Assembly: GCF_009764685.1 (NCBI RefSeq)
Contig: NZ_VHLM01000004.1
Coordinates: 62,001 to 126,000, forward strand
Source: Flavobacterium sp. I-STPP5a
Lineage (GTDB): Bacteria; Bacteroidota; Bacteroidia; Flavobacteriales; Flavobacteriaceae
Direction of reading: 5' to 3'
DNA length: 64,000 bases
Below, piece after piece: positions 54,371 to 63,393 of this stretch. The notes below the pieces were generated by a model, which saw nothing but the letters and a program-made list of their open reading frames with translations, made no database searches and was not told the DNA's origin. The translations under genes were made by a program, and so were the position numbers. Positions within the stretch are counted from its first letter, which is position 1; the number at the start of each line of letters is the position of its first letter.

Positions 54371-55783
54371 CTATCTTCTTTCAAGTAAAACCACATTTTC
54401 TACGTGATGTGTTTGCGGAAACATATCCACAGGACGTACACGAGTTACCTTGTATTTTTCATCCATTAGTGCCAAATCACGTGCTTGAGTAGCCGAGTTA
54501 CAACTTACATAAACCACTTTCTGTGGAGCAATTTTTAAGATTTGTTCTATTACATCTTTGTGCATTCCATCTCTCGGTGGATCTGTAATAATAACATCTG
54601 GGTGACCATGTTGTGCTATGAAATCATCGTTAAACACCACTTTCATATCTCCAACAAAAAATTCACAATTCGTGATCTCATTTCGAACGGCATTTGCTTT
54701 TGCATCTTTTATAGCATCTGGAACACTCTCTACACCAATTACTTTTATCGCTTTTTTAGAAACAAACTGGGCAATAGTTCCTGTTCCAGTATACAAGTCG
54801 TACACTACTTCATTTCCTGTTAAACCTGCAAAATCTCTTGTGATTTTGTACAACTCGTAAGCTTGGTCTGAGTTGGTTTGGTAAAAAGATTTGGCATTAA
54901 TGCTAAATTTCAACCCTTCCATTTCTTCTAGAATGTAATCTCTTCCTTTGTAAAGCTTGATATCGGTATCGTACAGCGTATCGTTTGCTTTATTATTAAC
55001 AACGTATTGTAACGATGTAATTTGCGGAAATTTTTCATAAAGATGATCTAAAATCAACTCTCTGTTGGCCTTGTCATTTTCGAAAAATTGAATCAATACC
55101 ATAATCTCACCTGTTGAGGCTGTACGTAACATTAAGGTACGCAATAAACCTTCGTGTGCTCTGGGGTTAAAGAAAGTTAATCCATTTGCATTTGCAAAAT
55201 CTCTAACTTCATTACGAATGGCGTTTGACGGATCTTCTTGTAAATGACATTTATTGATGTCTAGAATTTTATCCCACATTTTAGGAATGTGAAAACCAAG
55301 TGCATTTCTATTTCCTAAATCTTCAGTACTTTCAATTTCAGCTTCGGTTAACCAACGGCTATTTGAAAACGAAAATTCCATTTTATTTCTGTAAAAAAAC
55401 TTTTTTTCTGAACCTAAAATTGATTCAAATTCCGGAAGTTCTATCTTCCCAATGCGTTGCAAGTGGTTTTTGACTTCGTTTTGTTTGAAAACTAATTGTT
55501 GATTGTAGTTCATGTTTTGCCATTTGCATCCTCCACAAACACCAAAGTGATCGCAAACAGGATCTACACGATGCTCTGAAAATTCATGAAAATGAACTGC
55601 TTTACCTTCATAATACGCTTTGCGTTTTTTGAAAGTTTGCACATCAACCACATCTCCCGGAACTACATTCGGGATAAAAACTACTTTACCATCCGGTGCT
55701 TTTGCAACCGAAACGCCTTTTGCACCAGCATCAAGGACTTTTATTTGATGAAAGACAACTTTGTCTGTATTTTTCTTAGCCAT
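54371..55783 (-). CDS. rlmD: 23S rRNA (uracil-5)-methyltransferase RlmD
   Basis: A 470-residue RNA methyltransferase of the RlmD/TrmA family. The TRAM domain is at the N-terminus (VLDAGAKGVSVAKAPDGKVVFIP). An iron-sulfur motif, CDHFGVCGGCKWQ, follows near residue 77. The SAM site is VVYDLYTGTGTIAQF, and DPPRDGMHKDV with SCNSATQARDLALM contains the catalytic cysteine. It makes m5U in 23S rRNA (U1939 in E. coli numbering). The TATTTTTG motif on the minus strand at 55788-55795 is so close to the ATG that the mRNA may have almost no leader. Confidence 0.95.
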   Translation of the reverse strand: MAKKNTDKVVFHQIKVLDAGAKGVSVAKAPDGKVVFIPNVVPGDVVDVQTFKKRKAYYEGKAVHFHEFSEHRVDPVCDHFGVCGGCKWQNMNYNQQLVFKQNEVKNHLQRIGKIELPEFESILGSEKKFFYRNKMEFSFSNSRWLTEAEIESTEDLGNRNALGFHIPKMWDKILDINKCHLQEDPSNAIRNEVRDFANANGLTFFNPRAHEGLLRTLMLRTASTGEIMVLIQFFENDKANRELILDHLYEKFPQITSLQYVVNNKANDTLYDTDIKLYKGRDYILEEMEGLKFSINAKSFYQTNSDQAYELYKITRDFAGLTGNEVVYDLYTGTGTIAQFVSKKAIKVIGVESVPDAIKDAKANAVRNEITNCEFFVGDMKVVFNDDFIAQHGHPDVIITDPPRDGMHKDVIEQILKIAPQKVVYVSCNSATQARDLALMDEKYKVTRVRPVDMFPQTHHVENVVLLERR

Positions 55784-56027
55784 AGCACAAAAATAAGTGA
55801 TTGATTGGTTTTATAAATTCAATTTCACAAATATTTTTAATTTTTAGTTAATTAACTCTTTTTTTCTACTTTATTGGCTAAATCTATTTTTGTCTAAAAG
55901 ATTTGATATTTAAATCATTAGGGAGTTCTTAATTTATTTTTTTTTTACGAAATTAGAGAGCCTTTTAAATAGATATTTTGTAGTTTACTTATAATTTCCA
56001 TTCCTAATTACAGTAGTATGATACTAT
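55784..56027. other. AT-rich intergenic region
   Basis: No gene or clear terminator seen. It is rich in T-runs and leads into the gene remnant at 56028. Confidence 0.4.
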
Positions 56028-56198
56028 ATGAAAATTTAAACAAAATTTCTTTTTGTAGCTTTTTTTGGAATTCAAATTCCACTAATTGGTATTTCTGTAC
56101 TGATATTTTTCAGGAAGTTTTTGTTGAACTATAGATACATGGCTAAAGTTACGTTAATTAATATTTTATTGGCAGGCACGTTTGCTTTGGTTTTGTAA
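56028..56198 (+). pseudogene. Remnant of a membrane sensor N-terminus
   Basis: ATG at 56028 begins a 57-codon frame with an in-frame TAA at codon 4 (MKI*TKFLFVAFFGIQIPLIG) and then a continuous stretch with two hydrophobic helices (KFLFVAFFGIQIPLIGISVL, KVTLINILLAGTFALVL) before the stop at 56196-56198. Two closely spaced helices with the IPLIG turn recall the N-terminal membrane segments of Bacteroidota sensor kinases. The rest of such a gene is absent. It reads like a decayed gene end; a coincidental frame is possible. Confidence 0.5.
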
Positions 56199-56225
56199 AT
56201 TTGGGATAACACTAAAAAAAGCATT

Positions 56226-56636
56226 ATGAAAAGATACGCAACAGCACACTGGGAAGGTTCACTTAAAGAAGGAAATGGAACGCTTACTACTCAAACAACT
56301 ACTCTTGATAAAACGCAATACTCCTTTAAATCACGTTTTGAAGAAGGTGTGGGTACAAACCCCGAAGAGTTAATAGCGGCCGCACATGCGGGTTGTTTTA
56401 CAATGCAACTATCAACATATATTAGCGAGGGAGGATTCGCTATTGAATATATTGAAACAAAATGTGACATTGATTTTGTAGATGGTGTCATTGCCACATC
56501 TCATCTTACGGTTGATGCAAAAATTACAGACATAACAGCAGATGCTTTTCAAGAATTAGTTCAAAAAGCCGAAAAAAATTGTCCAGTTTCTAAGGTTCTG
56601 AACGCAACAATTTCTAGTACCGCAACACTATTGTAA
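56226..56636 (+). CDS. OsmC-family peroxiredoxin-like protein
   Basis: A 136-residue protein of the OsmC/Ohr family. The two redox cysteines lie in [12 protein letters not shown] (Cys about 58) and in KNCPVSKVL near residue 120, with the core beta-strands typical for the fold and the [15 protein letters not shown] signature. It reduces organic hydroperoxides; the subgroup (OsmC versus Ohr) leans to OsmC by the signature. It is monocistronic, with a terminator downstream. Confidence 0.93.
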   Translation: MKRYATAHWEGSLKEGNGTLTTQTTTLDKTQYSFKSRFEEGVGTNPEELIAAAHAGCFTMQLSTYISEGGFAIEYIETKCDIDFVDGVIATSHLTVDAKITDITADAFQELVQKAEKNCPVSKVLNATISSTATLL

Positions 56637-56653
56637 ACTAAAAATAGTTTCAC

Positions 56654-56686
56654 AAAAAACTCGAGTTGTACACTCGAGTTTTTTTT
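56654..56686. terminator. Bidirectional terminator
   Basis: AAAAAACTCGAGT pairs perfectly with ACTCGAGTTTTTT around TGTAC, with T-runs on both strands, between the OsmC gene and the convergent GDSL gene. Confidence 0.9.
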
Positions 56687-56691
56687 ATGGA

Positions 56692-57333
56692 TTAAATTTC
56701 CAAAACTTTTTGAATTGCTTTTTCAACTAGAGGACCAATTACTTGATATCCTGTTAAGTTGGGATGTACACCGTCTGGGCCATATTCTTTTTTGAGTCCG
56801 TTTTTCTCATCTTTCATTTCATTAAAATAATCAAGATAATATATGCCGTTTTCCAAGGCGTATTTTTTTATCAAAAGATTCAAGGCTATAATTTTTTCAG
56901 CAGGAAATTGATTGGGTCTCCAAGAAAAATCATAAGCAGGCAAAACAGAACATAAAATGACTTTTATTTTATTGGCTTGAGCCAAGGCTACCATTTCAAA
57001 AATAGTTGTAGCAATACTTTGGATCGAAGTTGGTCCAGTATTTCCGGCAATATCGTTTACACCACCAAGTATGACAACAACAGCAGGGTTTAAATCTAAA
57101 ACATCAGCTGTAAACCTGTTGAGCATTTGAGGTGTTGTTTGGCCACTAATGCCGCGGTTGATGTACGGTTTTAATTCAAAAAAACTCGGATTTATTCTGC
57201 TCCAAAACTCAGTAATGGAATCACCCATAAATACAACTCTCTTTTCTTCAGCTGGGGATGGTTTAAGTTGTAAATTTTGTTCTTGGTACTTTTTTAAATT
57301 GGCCCAGTCTTGAGTTTGTGTTTTTTGCCCCAT
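56692..57333 (-). CDS. GDSL/SGNH-family hydrolase
   Basis: A 213-residue SGNH hydrolase. Block I is FMGDSITEFW with the nucleophilic serine, block II GISGQTTPQ with the glycine, block III ILGGVNDIAG with the asparagine, and block V DGVHPNLTGYQ with the catalytic Asp and His. No signal peptide is visible, so it is probably cytoplasmic or exported by another route. It acts on an ester or acyl group; the substrate is unknown. It follows cysM on the same strand after a 103-base gap. Confidence 0.92.
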   Translation of the reverse strand: MGQKTQTQDWANLKKYQEQNLQLKPSPAEEKRVVFMGDSITEFWSRINPSFFELKPYINRGISGQTTPQMLNRFTADVLDLNPAVVVILGGVNDIAGNTGPTSIQSIATTIFEMVALAQANKIKVILCSVLPAYDFSWRPNQFPAEKIIALNLLIKKYALENGIYYLDYFNEMKDEKNGLKKEYGPDGVHPNLTGYQVIGPLVEKAIQKVLEI

Positions 57334-57436
57334 GATGTATCTTGCTTCTATTATACCAATTGGAAAATTATGTCTTGATTTAAAATAAAAATTTTAAGAC
57401 TAAATTTTTTTCATAGTACTGCATTGATTTTTAGAA

Positions 57437-58324
57437 TTAATCAAATAAATCTGAAGATAAATAACGGTCACCACGATCGCAAATGATTGCTACAATAACA
57501 CCAGATTCTAAAGTTTCAGCAATTTTTATCGCAGCAGCCACTGATCCGCCACTACTCATTCCTGCAAAAATTCCTTCTTCAAGCGCTAATCGTTTGGTCA
57601 TGGCTCTGGCTTCTTGCTCTGAAACTTCAATAACTGAGTCTACTTTTTTGGCATCAAAAATTTTAGGCAAATATTCCTCTGGCCATTTTCTAATGCCTGG
57701 TATTTGCGAACCGTCACTTGGTTGCGCTCCCACAATTTGAATGGCAGGATTTTTTTCTTTTAAATAAGTCGATGTACCAATTATAGTTCCCGTTGTACCC
57801 ATTGCAGATACAAAGTGGGTCACAGTTCCATCAGTATCATTCCATACTTCGGGACCTGTAGTATTGTAATGCGCTTTCCAGTTATCATCATTAGCAAACT
57901 GATTGAGCATGATATAGCCACCTTCAGCAACTTTTTTATCAGCATAATCTCTTGATCCTATAATTCCTGTTGCCGCTGGAGTTAAAATAACCGTTGCTCC
58001 ATAAGCACGCATGGTTTGTGTACGCTCTATGGTAGAATCTTCGGGCAGTATGAGCTCAATTTCAATATTAAATAACTGTGCAATCATGGCTAGTGCTATT
58101 CCAGTATTTCCACTAGTTGCTTCTATTAGTTTGTCGCCTTTTTTTATGTCTCCTCGTTCTAATGCTGATTTGATCATGTTGTATGCCGCTCTATCTTTTA
58201 CACTTCCTCCAGGATTGTTACCCTCAAGTTTCAATAATAGTTTTACATTTTTGTTAGCAATTAAGTTTGTAGATTCAACTAATGGCGTGTTGCCTATTAA
58301 ATCTAGTATTTTATATGATTTCAT
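57437..58324 (-). CDS. cysM: Cysteine synthase B
   Basis: A 295-residue PLP enzyme of the O-acetylserine sulfhydrylase family. The PLP lysine is K43 in NPGGSVKDRAAYNM; the substrate loop TSGNTGIALAM and the phosphate-binding GTTGTIIGTSTYL are conserved. Short length and sequence details such as the C-terminal CDRGDRYLSSDLF place it in the CysM type, which can use thiosulfate or sulfide to make cysteine. No cysK or cysE is adjacent. Confidence 0.93.
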   Translation of the reverse strand: MKSYKILDLIGNTPLVESTNLIANKNVKLLLKLEGNNPGGSVKDRAAYNMIKSALERGDIKKGDKLIEATSGNTGIALAMIAQLFNIEIELILPEDSTIERTQTMRAYGATVILTPAATGIIGSRDYADKKVAEGGYIMLNQFANDDNWKAHYNTTGPEVWNDTDGTVTHFVSAMGTTGTIIGTSTYLKEKNPAIQIVGAQPSDGSQIPGIRKWPEEYLPKIFDAKKVDSVIEVSEQEARAMTKRLALEEGIFAGMSSGGSVAAAIKIAETLESGVIVAIICDRGDRYLSSDLFD

Positions 58325-58546
58325 GAGCTTATTGGATTATTAAAAAAGAAAGTTCCTATAGCAAAAGAGGAACATTCGACAAAATTTATTTCATTGGTTC
58401 AAAAAAGTGGTGCAAAGATATTGAACTAAAGTAAAATTATGCATTGGATTCAAGTAAACCTATTGTTGCAATTAGGAAACTTTGTTAAATAATTAATGTT
58501 TTTGCCACAGAAATTTACCCGTGTTAACCATTGTTTCAGTAATGTT

Positions 58547-58843
58547 TTACATCAAAAAGATAGTTTCAAAATGTTTGAAATAATAACCTGCAATCATAAA
58601 AACAGCATTTATGATTCCCGTTGTAATAATTAGGTTGCTGTATTTTCTTTTTTTGTCCAAAAAACTTAAAACACAACAAAGTATAAATAGTATTGAAGAG
58701 AATACTGCGGGATACATTTTAAAAGCGTTTGTAAAATCACCTTGTATCAATAAAAGTAAAGCTCGCTGAAAGCCACAGCCCAAGCATTCAATTCCAAAGA
58801 TTGTTTTACTTAAACAAGGGAGCATGTATTTTTCTAAATTCAA
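58547..58843 (-). CDS. DUF2752-family small membrane protein
   Basis: A 98-residue membrane protein of the DUF2752 type: the GIECLGCGFQRALLLLIQGDFTNAFKMYPA segment, with its CxGCGxxRA motif, is the family mark, followed by two hydrophobic helices (FSSILFILCCVLSFL, LIITTGIINAVFMIAGYYF). Function unknown. It stands as a single gene divergent from the small protein at 58946. Confidence 0.88.
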   Translation of the reverse strand: MNLEKYMLPCLSKTIFGIECLGCGFQRALLLLIQGDFTNAFKMYPAVFSSILFILCCVLSFLDKKRKYSNLIITTGIINAVFMIAGYYFKHFETIFLM

Positions 58844-58945
58844 CTTTTTTCTTTTTTACAACTTTACAAATAAACAATAAACTTTTTACAAATTAAAAAG
58901 AGCAATTTAAAAATGATTACTTTTGAATAATTATTCGAAAAAAAG

Positions 58946-59131
58946 ATGAAAAAGTTAATACTTCCTATAATGGTAGTTGCAATAAGTGTGGCATTGTACG
59001 AGCAAGTAAGTGCGAATAAGAACATTTATGTAATGGCTGTTGCTATTGTAATTTTTATGATGGGAATGATGCAATTAAGTGCTAAAACACCGAGTAAGAA
59101 TCAAGAAAAAAAGGATGATAATGTTGAATAA
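58946..59131 (+). CDS. Small membrane protein before the Smr gene
   Basis: A 61-residue protein with two hydrophobic segments (LILPIMVVAISVALYEQV and VMAVAIVIFMMGMMQL) and a polar tail rich in lysine and aspartate. It overlaps the following Smr-domain gene by 11 bases, so the two are translated together. No family assigned. Confidence 0.7.
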   Translation: MKKLILPIMVVAISVALYEQVSANKNIYVMAVAIVIFMMGMMQLSAKTPSKNQEKKDDNVE

Positions 59132-59672
59132 AGGAGATAAGGTTTCGGTTCTTGATGATGCCATTAACGGTGTTGTTCTTTCTGTACAAGAAAATCGTGT
59201 TACAATAGAAACAGAAGACGGTTTTACGATGGCATTTCTTGCCAATGAATTGATTAAAGTAAACGACAGTAGTAATTTGCTGGATACTATTAGAAGGATA
59301 GATGTAGCTGAAATTAAAAAAGAAAAAGAGATCCCAAAACCGCGTAGTTTTGTAAAAGAAAAAAAATCTAAACATGAAATTTCTGCACCAGAGTTTGATT
59401 TACATATTGAAAAATTAGTGCCTAATAAAAGAGGAATGTCTAATTATGATATCTTGACCTTACAAACCGAAACAGCAAAAAGACACATTGAATTTGCCAT
59501 TAAAAACAGAATTCCAAAAATAGTTTTTATTCATGGAGTAGGTGAGGGAATTTTAAAAGCAGAACTTGATTTTCTACTTGGTCGGTACGATAATATTGCT
59601 TTTCAGGATGGTAATTATCAAAAATATGGTTTGGGCGCCACCGAAGTGTATATCAAGCAAAGTGCCATGTAG
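59121..59672 (+). CDS. Smr (MutS2-type) domain protein with DUF2027-like N-terminus
   Basis: A 183-residue protein started at ATG 59121 (MLNKGDKVSVLDDAINGVV), preceded by AAGGA; an ATG at 59115 and the upstream frame to 59079 are weaker. The N-terminal part (GDKVSVLDDAINGVVLSVQEN) resembles small Tudor- or KOW-like folds seen in DUF2027 proteins; the C-terminal Smr domain has FDLHIEKLV and IVFIHGVGEGILKAEL, the latter being the Smr loop. Smr domains bind or nick nucleic acid or ribosome-collided mRNA in other bacteria. Cytoplasmic. It overlaps the upstream small protein by 11 bases. Confidence 0.85.
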   Translation: MLNKGDKVSVLDDAINGVVLSVQENRVTIETEDGFTMAFLANELIKVNDSSNLLDTIRRIDVAEIKKEKEIPKPRSFVKEKKSKHEISAPEFDLHIEKLVPNKRGMSNYDILTLQTETAKRHIEFAIKNRIPKIVFIHGVGEGILKAELDFLLGRYDNIAFQDGNYQKYGLGATEVYIKQSAM

Positions 59673-59698
59673 AAAAGTATATTTAGTCAAAAAAATAT

Positions 59699-59748
59699 AA
59701 ACCCAATTCTAAAAGTAATTTTATGTACTGATAGAATTGGGTTTTTGT
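59699..59748 (+). terminator. Terminator after the Smr gene
   Basis: AAACCCAATTCTA pairs with TAGAATTGGGTTT (59732-59744) around a 20-base loop, followed by T residues. It also serves the opposite strand, where the A-run is weaker. Confidence 0.75.
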
Positions 59749-59777
59749 TTTTTACACTATTGTCTTTTTGGATTGTA

Positions 59778-60728
59778 CTAATTTGTTGTAAGTAACTCTC
59801 CGTAAATGTAATTGTCACCTAGACTAAAATCATTTGTTCCTTTTTTTAGTTTCACCTTTTTTAGAACAATTGTATGCTTAAACCCTGTTCCAAATGTTGT
59901 TGTAGTAACTTCAATTGTACCACTTGTATTAGCAATGCCAGGAATTGCTAGCCATTCTTCGGTTACGCTAGGTGTAGCAGGATATGTGGTGTTGCAAAAA
60001 TAACCATCAGTTAATAAACCTCCAAACAGTCTATAAGTGAGTTTGTTTACAGTGTTGCCAATGAGTGCTACACGAGGAGCATTTAACGCTGTACTTTCAT
60101 TTTTAATCAAAGCTGGATCAATATCAAGTATCAAAGCTTCACTACTGTTTTTATCATGTAATTGCTTGGTGTTTGGACATTGTTTCAACACTTTAGTAAA
60201 TGAAAAAGGGAGAGGTGTAGTGTTTAAAATATAATCACCAAAGTTAAAAATATCGTACACCTGTGTACCATTTCCTTTATCAAATGTTATATTTTTAAAT
60301 GTAATACTATGACTGTATCCTGTTATCCTGGTACTGTTGTCAGTTTGGTTTATTGGTTTAACAGCTTTTGTGGTAATCACCATTTTTCCACCTGTTGCTA
60401 TCCATTCGTCAACCACAATAGGATTTGCAGGTGGGATAGTTTCACACAATGTTGCAGAGGTTACAGTACCGCTGTAAAAACGATACATCACACGATTTGT
60501 AGTGTTAATAACTATTTCTTGGGTGGTTTCCTCCGTAGGAAATTTAATTCCTGATGCATCAATTAGTAAGGCTTCGTTTTCTTTAACTTTGTAGAGAATG
60601 TTGGTATTCGTACATTTTTGAGCTGTTACGGACTCAAAGTTGATATTCTCTTGTGTTAAATCACCGTCATCACAACTGTTTAAAATAACTACTAAAAAGA
60701 ATATGCTTAAAATTTTTTTCATCTTCAA
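59778..60728 (-). CDS. Lipoprotein with an internally duplicated domain
   Basis: A 316-residue lipoprotein with signal ending NSC (Cys near residue 19). Two related units follow: EALLIDASG...VMYRFYSGTVTSATLCETIPPANPIVVDEWIATGG and EALILDIDP...LTYRLFGGLLTDGYFCNTTYPATPSVTEEWLAIPG, each about 130 residues with a shared C-x-x-x-x-P-A-x-P-x-V-x-EW signature. This internal duplication is visible in the protein alone. Function unknown; probably a surface or periplasmic domain. The gene converges on the Smr gene. Confidence 0.75.
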   Translation of the reverse strand: MKMKKILSIFFLVVILNSCDDGDLTQENINFESVTAQKCTNTNILYKVKENEALLIDASGIKFPTEETTQEIVINTTNRVMYRFYSGTVTSATLCETIPPANPIVVDEWIATGGKMVITTKAVKPINQTDNSTRITGYSHSITFKNITFDKGNGTQVYDIFNFGDYILNTTPLPFSFTKVLKQCPNTKQLHDKNSSEALILDIDPALIKNESTALNAPRVALIGNTVNKLTYRLFGGLLTDGYFCNTTYPATPSVTEEWLAIPGIANTSGTIEVTTTTFGTGFKHTIVLKKVKLKKGTNDFSLGDNYIYGELLTTN

Positions 60729-60886
60729 GAATTTGAAACAAAAATAGAATTTTTAATGGGTTCTAGTTGCATTGTAATTTAAAAAACACATTTTTAACAT
60801 GATATTAAGGTAGTGTTTTTTGAAAGCTCACGCTTTAGTAGCCCAACTTGATTGGTTTTTAAGACTGTATTACTTTAAGAAATGAG

Positions 60887-60894
60887 TATCTTTG
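60887..60894 (+). promoter_or_regulatory. -7 element candidate for the RarD-type permease
   Basis: TATCTTTG fits TAnnTTTG, 18 bases upstream of the ATG at 60913. No TTG at canonical -33 distance. The TTG at 60892, which opens the reading frame, overlaps the element and is unlikely to be the start. Confidence 0.4.
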
Positions 60895-60912
60895 TATTTC
60901 ATTTTTTTATCA

Positions 60913-61806
60913 ATGAGTTTAAATAAATATTATTCGGCGGCCTTCCTTGCTTTTTTTATGTGGGGGTTTTTCAGTTTTGCACTTAAACCGTTATATCTTT
61001 ATCCATCACTAGATATCTTGTTTTATCGTGTTTTCTTTAGTGTAGTTACAATGGTGTTAATTAATATTATTTTTCGAAAAAAAATAATCTCTGAAAATTG
61101 GAATCGTTTTAAGCAACTTGTACCTAAGGAGCAAAAAAAAGTAATTTGGCTTACTCTGGGCGGAGGCTTTTTTTTATCGTCAAACTGGTTTGTTTATATT
61201 TTTGTAATGAATCATGTAAGCGTCAATGCGGCTTCTTTGGCTTATTTGATATGTCCTATTCTAACCACAGTTCTTGCTTTTTTTATGCTCAAAGAAAAAC
61301 TAAGTTCTTGGCAATGGGTTGCAGTTGGGATTAGTTTTTTGAGTTGTATTTTGTTATCCTTCAATCATTTTCAAGATATCTTTTTCAGTTTAGTAACTGC
61401 TGCAACGTATGCTTTGTATTTGGTAAGCCAGCGAAAAAATAATGAAATCGATAAGTTTTTAGGGTTAACCATTCAGTTAATTTTTACCGCGGTTATTTTA
61501 CTACCTTTTTATCCAGAATATAGCGGTCCAGTTCCTACAGAGCCAATTTTTTATACATGCATGTTTATGATTGTAGTTTTTTTTACAATCATTCCACTTT
61601 TCTTAAATCTATATGCCTTAAAAGGAATAAACTCCTCAGCAGTGGGAATTATGATTTATATTAATCCGATAATTAATTTTTTATTAGCTGTTTTTTACTA
61701 CCAAGAGCAAGTACAAAATATTCAACTATTTTCTTATTTCTTAATTTTGTTGTCTATCGTAGTATTCAACAAAGAAGTATTATATAAGAAAAATAAAAAA
61801 ATATAA
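60913..61806 (+). CDS. rarD: RarD-type EamA permease
   Basis: A 297-residue membrane protein with about ten transmembrane helices, in two EamA halves. It is started at ATG 60913 (MSLNKYYSAAFLAFFMWGFF) rather than the upstream TTG. FFSFALKPLYLYPSLDILFYRVFFS and GGGFFLSSNWFVYIFVMNHV match the RarD subgroup. Relatives are linked to chloramphenicol sensitivity by name, but the natural substrate is not known. The cysteine desulfurase gene follows by 46 bases. Confidence 0.85.
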   Translation: MSLNKYYSAAFLAFFMWGFFSFALKPLYLYPSLDILFYRVFFSVVTMVLINIIFRKKIISENWNRFKQLVPKEQKKVIWLTLGGGFFLSSNWFVYIFVMNHVSVNAASLAYLICPILTTVLAFFMLKEKLSSWQWVAVGISFLSCILLSFNHFQDIFFSLVTAATYALYLVSQRKNNEIDKFLGLTIQLIFTAVILLPFYPEYSGPVPTEPIFYTCMFMIVVFFTIIPLFLNLYALKGINSSAVGIMIYINPIINFLLAVFYYQEQVQNIQLFSYFLILLSIVVFNKEVLYKKNKKI

Positions 61807-61852
61807 TCAACTACAAAAGACGCCGAGTAACCTTTCAAATATATCAACTACA

Positions 61853-62977
61853 ATGCAAAAAGTATATCTTGACAATGCTTCAACTACTGCACTTCGCTCA
61901 GAGGTGATTCAGGAAATGACACACATTCTAGAACAAGAATACGGTAATCCGTCTTCTACACACAGCTTTGGAAGAAGTGCCAAAAATGTTTTAGAACTGT
62001 CTAGAAAAGCTATTGCAAAAAATTTGAATGCTACTGCGCAGGAAATCATCTTTACATCTTGTGGTACCGAGGCGAATAATTGGATTTTACAATCAGCTGT
62101 TAAAGATTTAAAGGTTGAACGAATTATTACCAGTAGAATAGAGCATCATGCGGTTTTATATACGGTTTTAGCGTTACAGCAACAGTACGGAATAGAAGTA
62201 GATTATGTTGCTTTAAAACCAGATGGCGCAATAGATTTAACCCATTTAGTTACTCTTTTAGCTGATGATAAAAAGACTTTAGTTAGTTTAATGCATGTGA
62301 ATAATGAAATAGGAACTATGCTAGACCTAAATCGGGTGGGCATCATTTGTAAAGAGCATAATGTGTTGTTTCATTCTGATACGGTGCAATCTATAGGTAA
62401 ATTAAAGATCGATTTACAAGAAATTCCTGTTGATTTTATTGTAGCGAGTGCACATAAGTTTCATGGTCCAAAAGGAGTAGGATTTGCCTTTATTCGAAAA
62501 AATTCAGGACTACAACCTTTATTTTTTGGTGGAGAGCAGGAAAAAGGCTTGCGCGCTGGAACCGAAGCCTTACATCAAATAGCTGGAATGGCTAAGGCTT
62601 TAGAACTTTCGTATTTAAATTTAGAAAAGGATCAAAAACACATTGAAACATTAAGAGATTATTTATGGGAACAATTGCATGTAAATTTTCCAGGTGTAAA
62701 ATGCAATGGGGATCTTTCAGGTTTTTATAATGTTACAAATATTTTATTGCCATTCCCAAAAGAGAAAACTGCTCTGATATTGTTTTATTTAGATATGAAA
62801 GGCATTGCTGTATCTAGGGGAAGTGCATGTCAATCAGGAAGTATTAAGCCTTCTCACGTTTTGGCCGAACTTTTAAGTGAAGCTGATTTAGTATTACCAA
62901 GTTTGAGGGTTTCTTTTAGTCATTATAATACCGTACAAGATGTTGATGCTTTTATTGCGGCTCTTTTATCTGTGTAA
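61853..62977 (+). CDS. Cysteine desulfurase, IscS/NifS-like
   Basis: A 374-residue PLP enzyme that takes sulfur from cysteine for iron-sulfur clusters, tRNA thiolation or other uses. The PLP lysine is K202 in SAHKFHGPKG; the catalytic cysteine is C326 in SRGSACQSGS, in the long flexible loop of the group I (NifS/IscS) type. N-terminal DNASTTALRSEV and HHAVLYT signatures are conserved. No iscU, sufE or thiI is adjacent, so the acceptor is encoded elsewhere. It may be co-transcribed with the permease upstream. Confidence 0.93.
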   Translation: MQKVYLDNASTTALRSEVIQEMTHILEQEYGNPSSTHSFGRSAKNVLELSRKAIAKNLNATAQEIIFTSCGTEANNWILQSAVKDLKVERIITSRIEHHAVLYTVLALQQQYGIEVDYVALKPDGAIDLTHLVTLLADDKKTLVSLMHVNNEIGTMLDLNRVGIICKEHNVLFHSDTVQSIGKLKIDLQEIPVDFIVASAHKFHGPKGVGFAFIRKNSGLQPLFFGGEQEKGLRAGTEALHQIAGMAKALELSYLNLEKDQKHIETLRDYLWEQLHVNFPGVKCNGDLSGFYNVTNILLPFPKEKTALILFYLDMKGIAVSRGSACQSGSIKPSHVLAELLSEADLVLPSLRVSFSHYNTVQDVDAFIAALLSV

Positions 62978-63006
62978 ATTGCATTGCGCTCATTAAAAAA
63001 GAAATA

Positions 63007-63393
63007 TTATTCAATCAGTTTTTTTAATTCTACAAGAGTAATTGGTTTGATACTGTAATTTGAAATTTCGTTATATTTTTTTGCTTTTTCAATATCCGTG
63101 GGGTCAATTGAACTGGTCATGATATAGATAGTAATTGTTTTTTTAATGGGAATTTTGATAAATTCATCTAGAAACTGCCAACCGTTCCAGATAGGCATGT
63201 TTAAGTCCAGTAAGATTAAATCAGGGAGTTTTCCATCTGTATGAATTATTGTTTTTAGTTTGTCAAATGCTTCTTTGCCGTCTCTAAAAATCATGAAGCT
63301 ATTGCAAAAATCTGCAATTTCCATAATTCTTTTTGCACCAAAAACAAAGATTGGGTCATTATCTATTATACAGGCAATATCTATTTTAGGCAT
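63007..63393 (-). CDS. Single-domain response regulator
   Basis: A 128-residue receiver with no output domain. The start is placed at 63393 (MPKIDIACIIDNDPIFV), overlapping the end of the histidine kinase gene by 8 bases. The phosphoacceptor Asp is in LILLDLNMPIWNG, with the T/S in MTSS and the conserved Lys in SIKPI. CheY-like proteins of this kind act by protein contact. It is probably phosphorylated by the upstream kinase and may act on the phosphorelay or on another unseen target. Confidence 0.9.
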   Translation of the reverse strand: MPKIDIACIIDNDPIFVFGAKRIMEIADFCNSFMIFRDGKEAFDKLKTIIHTDGKLPDLILLDLNMPIWNGWQFLDEFIKIPIKKTITIYIMTSSIDPTDIEKAKKYNEISNYSIKPITLVELKKLIE

